DNA of 47,983 nt from Firmicutes bacterium HGW-Firmicutes-16 (GTDB lineage: Bacteria > Bacillota > Clostridia > Oscillospirales > Oscillospiraceae): contig PGZZ01000013.1 in the NCBI GenBank assembly GCA_002841545.1, forward strand, positions 1,113 through 49,095, written 5' to 3'. Position numbers and translations under genes: made by a program. Below the pieces are notes generated by a model that saw only the letters and a program-made list of their open reading frames with translations, ran no database searches and had not been told where the DNA came from. Positions 1 to 8,488 of this stretch are shown here, piece after piece (position 1 is the stretch's first letter; each line of letters opens with the position of its first letter).

Positions 1-91
1 TTTTTTCGCCCGCCGCTTAGCTAGTTTATCGGTCAATGTCGTGCGCCCTGCGTGGTTGCTGTTCGCGCTGTTCATGCCGCAAAATACTGTA

Positions 92-235
92 AACACTACG
101 CCTAATTTGCGCAATACTCTTGACGACACCGTCCGTCCAGGTTGAGGTAGGATATTTTGCTTTGAAATCGAAATAAAAGAAGTGATGGGCAAATTGGAAT
201 TCCAGAAAATCTGTATCCAATCTGCCCATTACTTC
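92..235 (+). mobile_element. IS3-family transposase 3'-end relic with terminal hairpin (copy A)
   Basis: Bases 118-176 read as the decayed C-terminus of an IS3-family transposase. The frame ends ..VGYFALKSK and TAA at 174-176, and matches the better preserved tail (..EAYFASKSQ) at 30,056. It is followed by an imperfect 20-bp inverted repeat (179-198 and 216-235) around a 17-base loop. The same tail plus hairpin occurs at about 38,000, 30,061 and 39,363. Bases 92-160 are nearly identical to 37,911-37,979. Only the 3' end is inside the window, so the size of the original element is unknown. Confidence 0.6.
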
Positions 236-289
236 ATTTATCTCCGACAAATCCAAGAGTTGTTTTTGAGTTCCACACTTATTCCGCGA

Positions 290-439
290 CTAAATTACTT
301 TTTTTCCTTTAATTACTCTTATCAAAACCACAATGATTGCAATGACTAGTAGAACATGAATGAAACCGCCCAAAGTATACGAAGTAACCACTCCAAGAAG
401 CCATAGGATTATAAGAATAACAGCAATTGTCCATAACAT
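290..439 (-). CDS. small membrane protein, lmo0937/DUF5670-like
   Basis: This 49-codon frame was found by reading the minus strand. The protein starts MLWTIAVILIILWLLGVV, has a central TSYTLGGFIH segment and a second hydrophobic stretch, and ends in a basic tail (RVIKGKKVI). Two membrane helices joined by a short YTLGG turn are typical of the lmo0937 family of about 50-residue Firmicute envelope proteins. Their function is unknown; they often sit near general-stress genes. The neighbour on the same strand is an antitoxin-like gene 46 bases upstream. The family call rests on recall of the motif and was not searched. Confidence 0.7.
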   Translation of the reverse strand: MLWTIAVILIILWLLGVVTSYTLGGFIHVLLVIAIIVVLIRVIKGKKVI

Positions 440-481
440 GATTTTTCACACTTTCTAAATTATTTCTGAGAACTCGGCAGC

Positions 482-688
482 TTATAAAATGTCTTTTGCC
501 TCCGGATATTCCATATGCTCAATCAAATCTGAAATCCGCTTATACTCAGCTACCGAAAATAATACGGCGTCAGGTTGGCCATTTCTCAAAATAAATATCT
601 TACCGAAAGCTTCCGCCTTTTCTCTGCAAGCCTTATAGTTCTTTATCATTTCAGAATTGGAGACGATTGCTTCTGTAATAATTTTCAT
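482..688 (-). CDS. Phd/YefM-type antitoxin-like protein (paralog 1, short)
   Basis: A 68-residue protein whose core (IVSNSEMIKNYKACREKAE, then a basic loop, then QPDAVLFSVAEY) matches the beta-rich N-terminal fold of Phd/YefM antitoxins, which bind DNA and neutralise a partner toxin. The start at 688 is chosen because AAGGGGG lies 9-10 bases upstream; a longer in-frame start at 754 has no such site. Two paralogs lie at 12,785 and 15,990. This copy ends about 25-35 residues earlier than they do, removing the C-terminal region that would contact a toxin. No RelE, ParE or Doc-like gene is adjacent, so a stand-alone regulator is as likely as an antitoxin. Confidence 0.7.
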   Translation of the reverse strand: MKIITEAIVSNSEMIKNYKACREKAEAFGKIFILRNGQPDAVLFSVAEYKRISDLIEHMEYPEAKDIL

Positions 689-1019
689 CGAAATTACCCC
701 CTTCCCGTTTCCTTTATGTATTCGTATCATATATGAATTATAACGGTATGTCAATTATAATTAATATTATAATTATAAAAATATATATAACAATAATGCA
801 ACACAAATATTATGTTCTAAATCGAAAATTAGCGCGGCGTATATATAGTCTCTTCAAAAAGGTAGAAAATATTAATATCAGCGAAAACTTGCTTTATCTG
901 CGCTTGGTGATACAATGAGTGCATATGCACTCGGAGAACAAGGGCGCTTATGCCGGCTCTGCCATGTAAAAAACAATATGCAGCATGGTAAAATCAGTTC
1001 TAGAAAGAAGTGAGGAAAC

Positions 1020-2009
1020 ATGCAACATTTTGAAACGAGACTGAAAAGCTATGACAACACATACAAAGAATTATTTGTCCGTCATCATAACAATCCAATT
1101 TTGTCGGCCAAGGATTGGCCGTACCCAGTCAACGCGGTTTTCAATCCCGGAGTGACATTGTTCCAAAATAAAGTAGTACTGCTTGCAAGAGTAGAAGATC
1201 GAAGGGGCTTTTCCCATCTAGCAAAAGCCGTTAGTGAAAACGGAATCGTTAACTGGATGATTGATTCTCAGCCAACATTTGAGGCAGACCCCCAGAATTA
1301 TCCCGAAGAGGCGTGGGGTATTGAAGATCCGCGAATTACAAGGCTTGATGAATTGGACAAGTGGGCAATTACATATACCGCTTTTTCAGAATCTGGGCCT
1401 ATGGTTTCACTGGCAATGACTAAGGACTTCCACGAATTTGAGAGATTTGGTCCTATTTTGCCTCCGGAAGATAAAGACGCGGCAATATTCCCAAGAAAAA
1501 TAGGCGGAAGATGGATGCTGATTCACAGACCGATGGGTGCAAGCGTTAAGCCGGGTACTCATATCTGGGCTTCAAGCTCGGATGATCTGAAGAATTGGAG
1601 TGATCCAAAAATACTAATTCCAGCGCGCGCCGGGGCATGGTGGGACGCAAACAAGGTTGGTTTGAGCGCACAGCCGCTTGAAACTCCGGACGGCTGGCTG
1701 ATACTGTACCATGGTGTCAGACAGACAGCTGCGGGCTCAATATATCGTTTGGGGCTCGCGCTCCTTGACCTTGAAGACCCGTTTAAAATATTGCGAAGAA
1801 GCGATGAATGGATATTTGGACCGCAGGAACCCTATGAAAAAGAGGGTGATGTGGGCGGAGCCGTGTTTCCCTGCGGATGGATATTGGATATTGCAACGGG
1901 GAAAGTCAGAATGTATTATGGTGCTGCCGATTCCTGTATTGCTCTTGCTACCGCAAATTTGAGCGAGTTGCTTGACTATATCAAATCCTGCCCGGAAGTG
2001 GAAACATAA
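1020..2009 (+). CDS. GH130 family glycoside phosphorylase/hydrolase (mannoside-acting)
   Basis: A 329-residue cytoplasmic protein with the five-bladed propeller signature of GH130: FNPG at residues 42-45, GIEDPR at 100-105 with the probable general-acid Asp103, HGV at 231-233, and GDVGGAVFP near 276-284. Characterised GH130 enzymes phosphorolyse or hydrolyse beta-mannosides, releasing mannose-1-phosphate when phosphate is used. Exact linkage specificity cannot be read from sequence. The start has GAAGTGAGG upstream. A strong terminator follows at 2028, so it is a separate transcript from the sugar-nucleotide genes downstream, but the shared mannose theme supports a common pathway. Confidence 0.85.
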   Translation: MQHFETRLKSYDNTYKELFVRHHNNPILSAKDWPYPVNAVFNPGVTLFQNKVVLLARVEDRRGFSHLAKAVSENGIVNWMIDSQPTFEADPQNYPEEAWGIEDPRITRLDELDKWAITYTAFSESGPMVSLAMTKDFHEFERFGPILPPEDKDAAIFPRKIGGRWMLIHRPMGASVKPGTHIWASSSDDLKNWSDPKILIPARAGAWWDANKVGLSAQPLETPDGWLILYHGVRQTAAGSIYRLGLALLDLEDPFKILRRSDEWIFGPQEPYEKEGDVGGAVFPCGWILDIATGKVRMYYGAADSCIALATANLSELLDYIKSCPEVET

Positions 2010-2027
2010 GAATAATAGCATAAAGAG

Positions 2028-2073
2028 AATTGCGTTTAGATGGGTATCAGCTACCCATCTAAACGCAATTTTT
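2028..2073 (+). terminator. Rho-independent terminator after the GH130 gene
   Basis: A perfect 19-bp stem (2028-2046 with 2052-2070) closes a 5-base loop and runs into a short T tract. It lies 18 bases beyond the GH130 stop codon. Confidence 0.85.
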
Positions 2074-2249
2074 GTATAAAAATTATTATATACAAAAGAT
2101 ATGAAAAATAATATAAAAAATAAGTATACAAATAATACTAATTAATGTACAATAAATGCGACAGCAAAATTATTGCATAACCAATCACATTTACCAAATG
2201 GTGTTCTTTGCCAATCAACGAGAATACCAACTAGCTGGAAAGGAAAAAC

Positions 2250-3311
2250 ATGAAAGCGTTATTTTTGGCAGGAGGTATGGGGACGAGGTTAAAGCCTTTA
2301 ACCGATGATCTTCCGAAACCCATGGTTCCAATTATGAACAAGCCGCTTCTGGAGAGAAGTTTTGAAAACCTCAGGAAGTGCGGAATTCGAGATATTGTCA
2401 TCAGCACTGGCTATAAGTCGCAATATATACAAGAGTACTTTGGTTCAGGCAGAAAATTTGGTCTTAATATCGAGTATATATGTGAGGATTCCCCAATGGG
2501 GACAGGCGGCGCCATTAAAAAAACCGGCCACTTATTTAATGATACGTTTCTGGTGTTTAATGCAGACATTCTCTGCAACATGGATTTCACGGAACTTATT
2601 AAGTATCACAAAGCAAAGTCGGCCGCCGTTACGATTGCAGTAACCCGCGTGGATAACCCCAGTTTATACGGCGTCATTGAGTACAACAAAAACGGCTATG
2701 CTGTCACTTTTACTGAAAAGCCGGAAGCCGATAAAATCAAGTCCAATTATATCAATGCAGGCGTCTATGTTTTTGAGCCTGAAGCCCTAAGGGAGATTCC
2801 GGAGGACATGCCGACATCCATTGAACGGGAAACATTCCCCAAAATTCTTCAGAATGGGCATAAAATCGCAGTTTATAACGGATGTTCATATTGGATGGAT
2901 ATTGGAACACCGCAAAAATATATGCAGACGCATGAAGACATTATGGCCGGAGATTGCCGCATATCAGGAATCCGGTTCAACAATAACGGCGTATTTATAG
3001 CGCAACACTCCAATATTGACTCAACCGCTGAAATTATCGGACCTGTCTATATTGGAAACAATGTGAGAATTGGGCCTTATGCGACAGTTGGGCCAAATGC
3101 GGTAATTGGAGACGACGTTATTGTTCATATGGGATGTAACGTGACTAACAGCATCCTTTGGAATAATGTGCATGTTGGCATTTTTTCAGCAATGGACGGC
3201 GTTGTCGCCGCATCAAGTTTTATAGTCCCATGCAAAGACATTAATGACAATCCTGCTTTTATTAATACCGAAAGTGCAAAGCTTGCGGCAGTGCTGGCGG
3301 CAATTAGTTGA
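2250..3311 (+). CDS. nucleotidyltransferase-hexapeptide sugar-nucleotide pyrophosphorylase (mannose-1-P guanylyltransferase-like)
   Basis: A 353-residue cytoplasmic enzyme. It has an N-terminal nucleotidyltransferase domain (about 1-235) with GGMGTRLKPLT at 8-18, the PKPM lysine at about 23, GTGGAIK at 84-90 and the metal-binding NADIL at 104-108. A left-handed beta-helix follows (about 245-325) with isoleucine/valine-rich hexapeptide turns. This layout fits bacterial mannose-1-phosphate guanylyltransferases or glucose-1-phosphate nucleotidyltransferases, which make an NDP-sugar from a sugar-1-phosphate and an NTP. The adjacent GT4 gene, GH130 gene and ManA favour GDP-mannose, but this is inferred from context. 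AAAGGAAAAAC precedes the ATG. Confidence 0.85.
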   Translation: MKALFLAGGMGTRLKPLTDDLPKPMVPIMNKPLLERSFENLRKCGIRDIVISTGYKSQYIQEYFGSGRKFGLNIEYICEDSPMGTGGAIKKTGHLFNDTFLVFNADILCNMDFTELIKYHKAKSAAVTIAVTRVDNPSLYGVIEYNKNGYAVTFTEKPEADKIKSNYINAGVYVFEPEALREIPEDMPTSIERETFPKILQNGHKIAVYNGCSYWMDIGTPQKYMQTHEDIMAGDCRISGIRFNNNGVFIAQHSNIDSTAEIIGPVYIGNNVRIGPYATVGPNAVIGDDVIVHMGCNVTNSILWNNVHVGIFSAMDGVVAASSFIVPCKDINDNPAFINTESAKLAAVLAAIS

Positions 3312-3404
3312 CAAATTCAGCGGAGCCAGAGCTTGCGCTCGTCAAAAGGCTATCATACTGATGAGATTTATTCCCAACTGGGAAAAGAAATGAGGAGCGT
3401 GCAT

Positions 3405-4577
3405 ATGACGTCTGAAAAACTTTTACATATAGCTTTTCTGAGCACTTATCCGCCAAGAGAATGCGGCCTTGCAACATTTACACAGGACATTTTTATGGAG
3501 CTAAAAAAAATACCTTCTACAGCACAAAGCCGAATCGTCGCTGTGAGTAGTGAGAGCACGCAGTATGATGATGAAGTGATGCTGGAACTCAAACAAAATG
3601 ACAAAGAGAGTTATAAGCAAATTGCAAATGAGCTGAACAATTCCGACATTGAGCTTCTGGTAATTGAGCATGAATACGGTATATATGGAGGCGAGCGTGG
3701 CGAATACTTACTGGAGCTTATTGACAACTTGAAAATTCCGTTTATAACGACGCTTCATACCGTGCTTCCTGCTCCGGATGAAAAACAACGCTATATCTTA
3801 AATACGCTTGCCAAAAAGGGCGAAAGAATAATAACGATGGCAAATAACACAATTGATATATTGAAAGACGCTTATGGAATCGATCCGTCGAAGATTGTGG
3901 TAATAAACCACGGCGTGCCGTCAATTCCCATGGAATCCAGAGAAAAGCTAAAAGCGGACGGCGGACTGGATAACCGTTTCATTATCAGCACTTTTGGGCT
4001 GCTCGGTCCGGGAAAAGGACTGGAATATGGAATCGAAGCAATCGAAAAAGTGGCGCAGAAGCATAAAGACGTACTTTATTACATCCTTGGTCGGACCCAC
4101 CCGGCAATCGTGAATATATCCGGAGAAGACTACCGTAAGTCGCTTGAGACGATGGTAGCGAAGCTTGGTATCAGCGACAATGTGATATTAGTGAACAAGT
4201 ATCTTTCAAAAGAGGAGATTGTCCGCTATCTGAAACTATCCGATGTTTATCTGACGCCGTACCTTAACAAGGACCAGGCGGTAAGCGGAACGCTGGCCTA
4301 TGCCGCAGGGTATGGACGTGTTATTGTTTCAACGCCCTATGGTTATGCAAAAGAGATGCTGTCGGGGGGCAGAGGATTGCTTGCCGAGTTTCGGAGTTCT
4401 GAATCAATTGCGAGTTGCATTGAATATTTAGTCGACCATCCGGATGAAAAGCTACAAATGGAGCAGAAAACACTTGATACAGGAAAAACAATGATGTGGG
4501 AGAATGTTGCAAAGCAGTACGAGGCGTTGTTTGTTAACGTCCTGCATCAAAATGGAGAAAAACGGAGTATCAAATGA
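3405..4577 (+). CDS. GT4-type (GT-B) glycosyltransferase
   Basis: A 390-residue protein with N-terminal FLSTYPPRECGLATF (11-25) and EHEYGIYGG (88-96), then the Rossmann-like donor domain with GLLGPGKGLE (198-207) and a C-terminal donor-binding stretch TLAYAAGYGR (296-305). This is the GT-B, retaining, GT4 pattern of mannosyl- and glucosyltransferases using NDP-sugars. The start at 3405 is chosen because GAGGAG lies 7 bases upstream; an upstream in-frame ATG at 3333 lacks a site and would extend back almost to the pyrophosphorylase stop. The stop overlaps the next gene by four bases, which implies translational coupling. Acceptor and product are unknown; a beta-mannoside polymer or oligosaccharide is an inference from the GH130 neighbour. 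Confidence 0.85.
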   Translation: MTSEKLLHIAFLSTYPPRECGLATFTQDIFMELKKIPSTAQSRIVAVSSESTQYDDEVMLELKQNDKESYKQIANELNNSDIELLVIEHEYGIYGGERGEYLLELIDNLKIPFITTLHTVLPAPDEKQRYILNTLAKKGERIITMANNTIDILKDAYGIDPSKIVVINHGVPSIPMESREKLKADGGLDNRFIISTFGLLGPGKGLEYGIEAIEKVAQKHKDVLYYILGRTHPAIVNISGEDYRKSLETMVAKLGISDNVILVNKYLSKEEIVRYLKLSDVYLTPYLNKDQAVSGTLAYAAGYGRVIVSTPYGYAKEMLSGGRGLLAEFRSSESIASCIEYLVDHPDEKLQMEQKTLDTGKTMMWENVAKQYEALFVNVLHQNGEKRSIK

Positions 4578-5608
4578 CAAAGGCAAACAACCTGATTTCA
4601 TTAAAGACAGATCAAATATTCCGTATGACTGACGATACAGGAATGCTCCAGCATTCTGTCTATGGGATCCCAAATCTTGCGGAAGGATATACAACCGATG
4701 ACAACGCTAGAGCGTTGATAATGGCTGTTAAGCTATATGATCAGCATCGCGAAAAATCGATTGAAAGATTGATGAGTAGGTATATTGCCTTCTTGTTTTA
4801 TGCTCAAAACTCAGACGGGAAATTTAAAAATTTTATGGGATATAACCGCGAATTTTTGGAAGATGAAGGATCTGAAGATTGCTTCGGACGCTGTATGTGG
4901 GCACTGTGTTATACATTAGCAAGTCCTATCATACCAAAGAGCATAAAGAATACCGCACGGAAGATTATTGACAATGCCCTGCCCAATTGTTTGAAGTTAT
5001 TCTCTCTCAGGGCAAACGCCTATATAATAATCGGGCTTAAATATCTAAATCAAGAAAAAACCAATGAATATATTTTGCAGCTGGCCGATACTCTTTCCGA
5101 TCACTACGATAATTACAATAATGGCGACTGGCATTGGTTTGAAGACAGTTTGACTTACTGCAATGCGACCTTGCCATGGGCAATGCTGGCGGCTTTCAGT
5201 ATTACCGGAATAGAACGGCATAAACAAATCGGCTTAGAGAGCCTGAAATTTCTTGAAAGCAAGACTTTCAGCAAGGGTTATTTCAAACCGATTGGCTGCA
5301 AAGGATGGCTTATAAAGGGAAATGCACCCGCTGAGTTCGATGAACAGCCGGTAGAGGCCTGCGAAACAATGCTGGCTTATTTTGAAGCCTATTTGGTTTC
5401 TGGGAACAGAGTGTTCTTTGATAGAGCAAACACCTGTTTTTCTTGGTATACCGGGAAAAATTCAAAGGGTCTGAGTCTCATCGACAATGAGACCGGAGGA
5501 TGCTGTGACGCGATCACATCGGAAGGACTAAACCTCAATCAGGGTGCGGAGAGCATTGTATCCTTCTGGATTGCTTATCTCGAAATGAATAAGTACGATA
5601 AAAAATAG
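4574..5608 (+). CDS. alpha/alpha-barrel glycosidase-like partner of the glycosyltransferase
   Basis: A 344-residue protein rich in helical repeats, with aromatic/acidic motifs typical of (alpha/alpha)6-barrel carbohydrate enzymes: YTTDDNARALIMA (39-51), GRCMWAL, GDWHWFEDSLTYCNA (about 183-197) and DEQPVEACETMLAY. There is no signal peptide. Its ATG overlaps the stop of the GT4 gene (ATGA), so the two are probably made in equal amounts and may work as a pair; I recall comparable domains being fused to glycosyltransferases elsewhere. It could be a glycosidase, epimerase-like or polymer-trimming enzyme. No catalytic assignment is justified. Confidence 0.7.
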   Translation: MTKANNLISLKTDQIFRMTDDTGMLQHSVYGIPNLAEGYTTDDNARALIMAVKLYDQHREKSIERLMSRYIAFLFYAQNSDGKFKNFMGYNREFLEDEGSEDCFGRCMWALCYTLASPIIPKSIKNTARKIIDNALPNCLKLFSLRANAYIIIGLKYLNQEKTNEYILQLADTLSDHYDNYNNGDWHWFEDSLTYCNATLPWAMLAAFSITGIERHKQIGLESLKFLESKTFSKGYFKPIGCKGWLIKGNAPAEFDEQPVEACETMLAYFEAYLVSGNRVFFDRANTCFSWYTGKNSKGLSLIDNETGGCCDAITSEGLNLNQGAESIVSFWIAYLEMNKYDKK

Positions 5609-5647
5609 CTAATTTGTTGCAGCAAAATAATCTAACCATCCGTAGAG

Positions 5648-5681
5648 AACCGTCTGACTTACGACAGTCAGACGGTTTTTT
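5648..5681 (+). terminator. Rho-independent terminator
   Basis: A perfect 12-bp stem (5648-5659 with 5666-5677) around a 6-base loop, followed by a run of T. It ends the pyrophosphorylase/glycosyltransferase/barrel operon. Confidence 0.9.
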
Positions 5682-5718
5682 GTTAAGAGACAAAACACCA
5701 AAGTTGGGGGCATGAACA

Positions 5719-7440
5719 ATGAATATAGAGCAAAATTATAAAAAATGGCTGGATTCCTTGAAGGATTCCGATTTATTAAATCAGATGGTTTTCATGACAG
5801 AGCCCGAAATATACGAAGCATTTTATAAGGAATTGGAATTTGGCACGGGTGGGCTTCGCGGGATTATGGGTGCAGGAACAAACTGCATGAATATTTACAC
5901 CGTGAACAAAGCGACGCAGGGTCTCTGCAATTTTCTGAAAAGTCAAAAAGAACCCTTTTCCGTAGCAATTGCCTTTGACAGTCGAATAAATTCTGAACTG
6001 TTTGCAAGATGCGCCGCTAGTGTCGTCGCAGCCAATGGAGGCATGGCGCATATTTTTCAGGAGCTCATGCCGACTCCCATACTCTCCTATGGGGTTCGGA
6101 GCCTTGGCTGCGATGCCGGAATTGTAATAACCGCCAGCCATAATCCGGCTGAATATAACGGATACAAGGTGTATGGAAGCGACGGGTGCCAGATTACACT
6201 GCAAGCTGCCGATTTAATACAAAGATATATCCAAGAGGTGGATGTTTTTAATGACGTGAGAACAGAGCCTTTTGAAAAAGCGTTTATTGAAGGTTCTATC
6301 AGCTATATTTATCATGACCTGCTGGCAGAATACTTTGAACAGGCGAAACAATGCTCCGTAAATCCGGGAATCTTAGCAGAGTCTGACATAAAAGTGACTT
6401 ACACTCCGCTCAATGGAACAGGGAACAAACCTGTCAGAGAAATTCTCGCAAAAGCGGGACTGAGAAATCTGATCATAGTGCCTGAGCAGGAAAACCCAGA
6501 CGGTCTTTTCCCGACCTGCCAAAGTCCAAACCCAGAGGAACACTGCGCCTTCGAATTGGCTATGGGTCTGGCGGAGAGAACTGATGCGGATTTGCTGATT
6601 GCTACAGATCCGGACTGTGACAGGGTTGGAATCGCCGTGAAAAGCGGAAACGCATATGTGTTGCTGACGGGTAATGAAACAGGCTGCCTGCTGCTAAATT
6701 ACATTCTGTCTCAGAAAAAGAAAAAGAACTCGCTCCCTGAAAATCCGGTGTTGATTAAAACCATTGTCACTAGCAGAATGGCAAATATGATTGCAATAGA
6801 GTACGGTGTGAGGGTCATTGATACATTGACAGGTTTTAAATTTATAGGTGAGCAGATCGGTCTTCTCGAACAGGCACACGAAGAAGACGGTTACATATTT
6901 GGCTTTGAAGAAAGCTATGGTTATTTGCCGGAAACTTTCGTCAGAGACAAAGATGCCGTCTTGACATCTCTGCTTATTTGTGAAATGACCGCATTTTATA
7001 AGAAGAACAATTCAACACTGATAGAAGAACTGAACAAGTTATATGAAAAACACGGATATTGGAAGCATAAGTTGTTGACCTTCACTTTCGAGGGATCTAA
7101 TGGATTGAAACGGATGAAAGTCATCATAGACAGATTCCGGAACGGGACTTTCGGTGATTTTGCTGACTTAAAAATCACCAAAAGCTGTGATTATCTTAGC
7201 TCGATCACCACAATCAGGGCTACGCACGAGACAGGCGGTCTATTTTTGCCAAAATCAGATGTACTTGTTTTCTCACTTGAAGACAACTGTGAAATCGTAT
7301 TAAGGCCATCCGGTACGGAGCCGAAATTAAAATGCTACCTGACAGCGACTTCGGATAATGAAGATACCTCAGCCAAAATGCTGGATGCTCTTGAGACCGA
7401 TTTTTCAAGCAAGCTCAAGTTGCTTGAAGGATGTGGATGA
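5719..7440 (+). CDS. alpha-D-phosphohexomutase (phosphoglucomutase/phosphomannomutase)
   Basis: At 573 residues it has the normal length of Firmicute PgcA-type mutases. All four active-site segments are intact: the phosphoserine loop TASHNP (138-143, Ser140), the Mg2+ loop DPDCDR (297-302), the sugar-specificity loop GFEESYGY (395-402) and the phosphate-binding RPSGTEPK (529-536). It interconverts hexose-1-phosphate and hexose-6-phosphate. Beside ManA and a GH130 enzyme, a role on mannose phosphates (Man-1-P to Man-6-P) is likely in addition to or instead of glucose phosphates. Its stop overlaps the start region of manA, so the two are translated together. Confidence 0.92.
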   Translation: MNIEQNYKKWLDSLKDSDLLNQMVFMTEPEIYEAFYKELEFGTGGLRGIMGAGTNCMNIYTVNKATQGLCNFLKSQKEPFSVAIAFDSRINSELFARCAASVVAANGGMAHIFQELMPTPILSYGVRSLGCDAGIVITASHNPAEYNGYKVYGSDGCQITLQAADLIQRYIQEVDVFNDVRTEPFEKAFIEGSISYIYHDLLAEYFEQAKQCSVNPGILAESDIKVTYTPLNGTGNKPVREILAKAGLRNLIIVPEQENPDGLFPTCQSPNPEEHCAFELAMGLAERTDADLLIATDPDCDRVGIAVKSGNAYVLLTGNETGCLLLNYILSQKKKKNSLPENPVLIKTIVTSRMANMIAIEYGVRVIDTLTGFKFIGEQIGLLEQAHEEDGYIFGFEESYGYLPETFVRDKDAVLTSLLICEMTAFYKKNNSTLIEELNKLYEKHGYWKHKLLTFTFEGSNGLKRMKVIIDRFRNGTFGDFADLKITKSCDYLSSITTIRATHETGGLFLPKSDVLVFSLEDNCEIVLRPSGTEPKLKCYLTATSDNEDTSAKMLDALETDFSSKLKLLEGCG

Positions 7441-8410
7441 GTTGCTGTATCCGTTGAAATTCGATCCCATTTACAAGCAAATCATTTGGGGCGGAACAAA
7501 CATCTCAAAGTATTTTCACAGGGAAATCATTTCAGATAGGGTAGCCGAGAGCTGGGAGCTTTGTTGTCGCGACGACGGAACAAGTATCGTGTCCTCCGGC
7601 GTTTTAAAAGGGATGAGCCTGCAGGATGTGATTTTTAAGTACAAGGATAAGCTGCTAGGGGAAAAAACTTATCTAAGCTTCGGTACTCGGTTTCCTTTGC
7701 TTATAAAAATAATAGACGCAAATGAAAATCTATCAGTCCAAGTTCACCCCGGTGACGATTATGCAAAAATCACCGGTGATAAGTGCGGGAAAAACGAGCT
7801 TTGGTACATACTGGATGCAAAAGCAAACTCCAAGCTTGTATACGGGGTTAAAAAAGATGAGACTAAAGCAGGGTTTATAAAAGCTGTCTCGGAAAACAAA
7901 ACAGAGCAGGTTCTGAATGTGGTTGATGCAAGCGCCGGAGATGTTTTCTATGTGCCGGCAGGTAAGGTGCACGCCATACTCAGCGGAATATTAATTGCCG
8001 AAATCCAACAAAACAGCAACACAACATACCGTATTTACGACTGGGGAAGAGTGGATAAAGACGGTAGGGGAAGGGCTCTGAACACAGTCCAAGCGCTAGA
8101 CGTAATTGACTTTGATTCACAGAACCTGCCCACAATCTTTTCCCAGCCAGAGAAGAATCAAGATTATAGCCTCGATGTCGTACTTAGATCAGAGTATTTC
8201 AATGTAGATAAAATTAGCGTACACCATCAGTATAAAAGCACAACTATCGGCTGTTTTATAATATTTATGTGTATCAAAGGCGGCGGAGCAATAATTTACG
8301 ATGGCGGTACATGCAGCATTATATTGGGCGAGACTCTCCTTTTCCCTGCCTGTATTGGAAAGTTCGTAATCAATGGAAGCATGACTCTTCTTTCAATATA
8401 TATGCCCTAA
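7433..8410 (+). CDS. manA: mannose-6-phosphate isomerase, class I
   Basis: A cupin-type zinc enzyme interconverting mannose-6-phosphate and fructose-6-phosphate. From GTG7433 the protein is 325 residues, like Bacillus ManA. Zinc ligands are visible in QVHPGDD (His105), ELWYI (Glu122) and GKVHAI (His180). The start is uncertain. An upstream ATG at 7358 would overlap the mutase by 83 bases and adds non-homologous sequence. GTG7433 overlaps the mutase stop by eight bases but sits very close to its GAAGG site; TTG7442 has better spacing. Coupling to the mutase fits a Man-1-P to Man-6-P to Fru-6-P path. Confidence 0.9.
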   Translation: MDELLYPLKFDPIYKQIIWGGTNISKYFHREIISDRVAESWELCCRDDGTSIVSSGVLKGMSLQDVIFKYKDKLLGEKTYLSFGTRFPLLIKIIDANENLSVQVHPGDDYAKITGDKCGKNELWYILDAKANSKLVYGVKKDETKAGFIKAVSENKTEQVLNVVDASAGDVFYVPAGKVHAILSGILIAEIQQNSNTTYRIYDWGRVDKDGRGRALNTVQALDVIDFDSQNLPTIFSQPEKNQDYSLDVVLRSEYFNVDKISVHHQYKSTTIGCFIIFMCIKGGGAIIYDGGTCSIILGETLLFPACIGKFVINGSMTLLSIYMP

Positions 8411-8488
8411 ATTACATATACCATCTAAACAAGATCATTCTATATTTAATGCGACTTGAAAAGCAGTGCTACAAGAAAGGAAGGAAAC

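Noticed and set aside
26-256. 76-codon minus-strand frame at the left edge
   Set aside because: It runs antisense through an IS3-end relic and hairpin repeated elsewhere; no ribosome site or family support.
733-918. 61-codon frame in AT-rich DNA before the GH130 gene
   Set aside because: Low-complexity Ile/Lys-rich product, no ribosome site; bases 755-1019 show no convincing gene or riboswitch.
7358-7432. Longer manA beginning at ATG 7358
   Set aside because: It would overlap the phosphohexomutase by 83 bases and add sequence unlike ManA N-termini.
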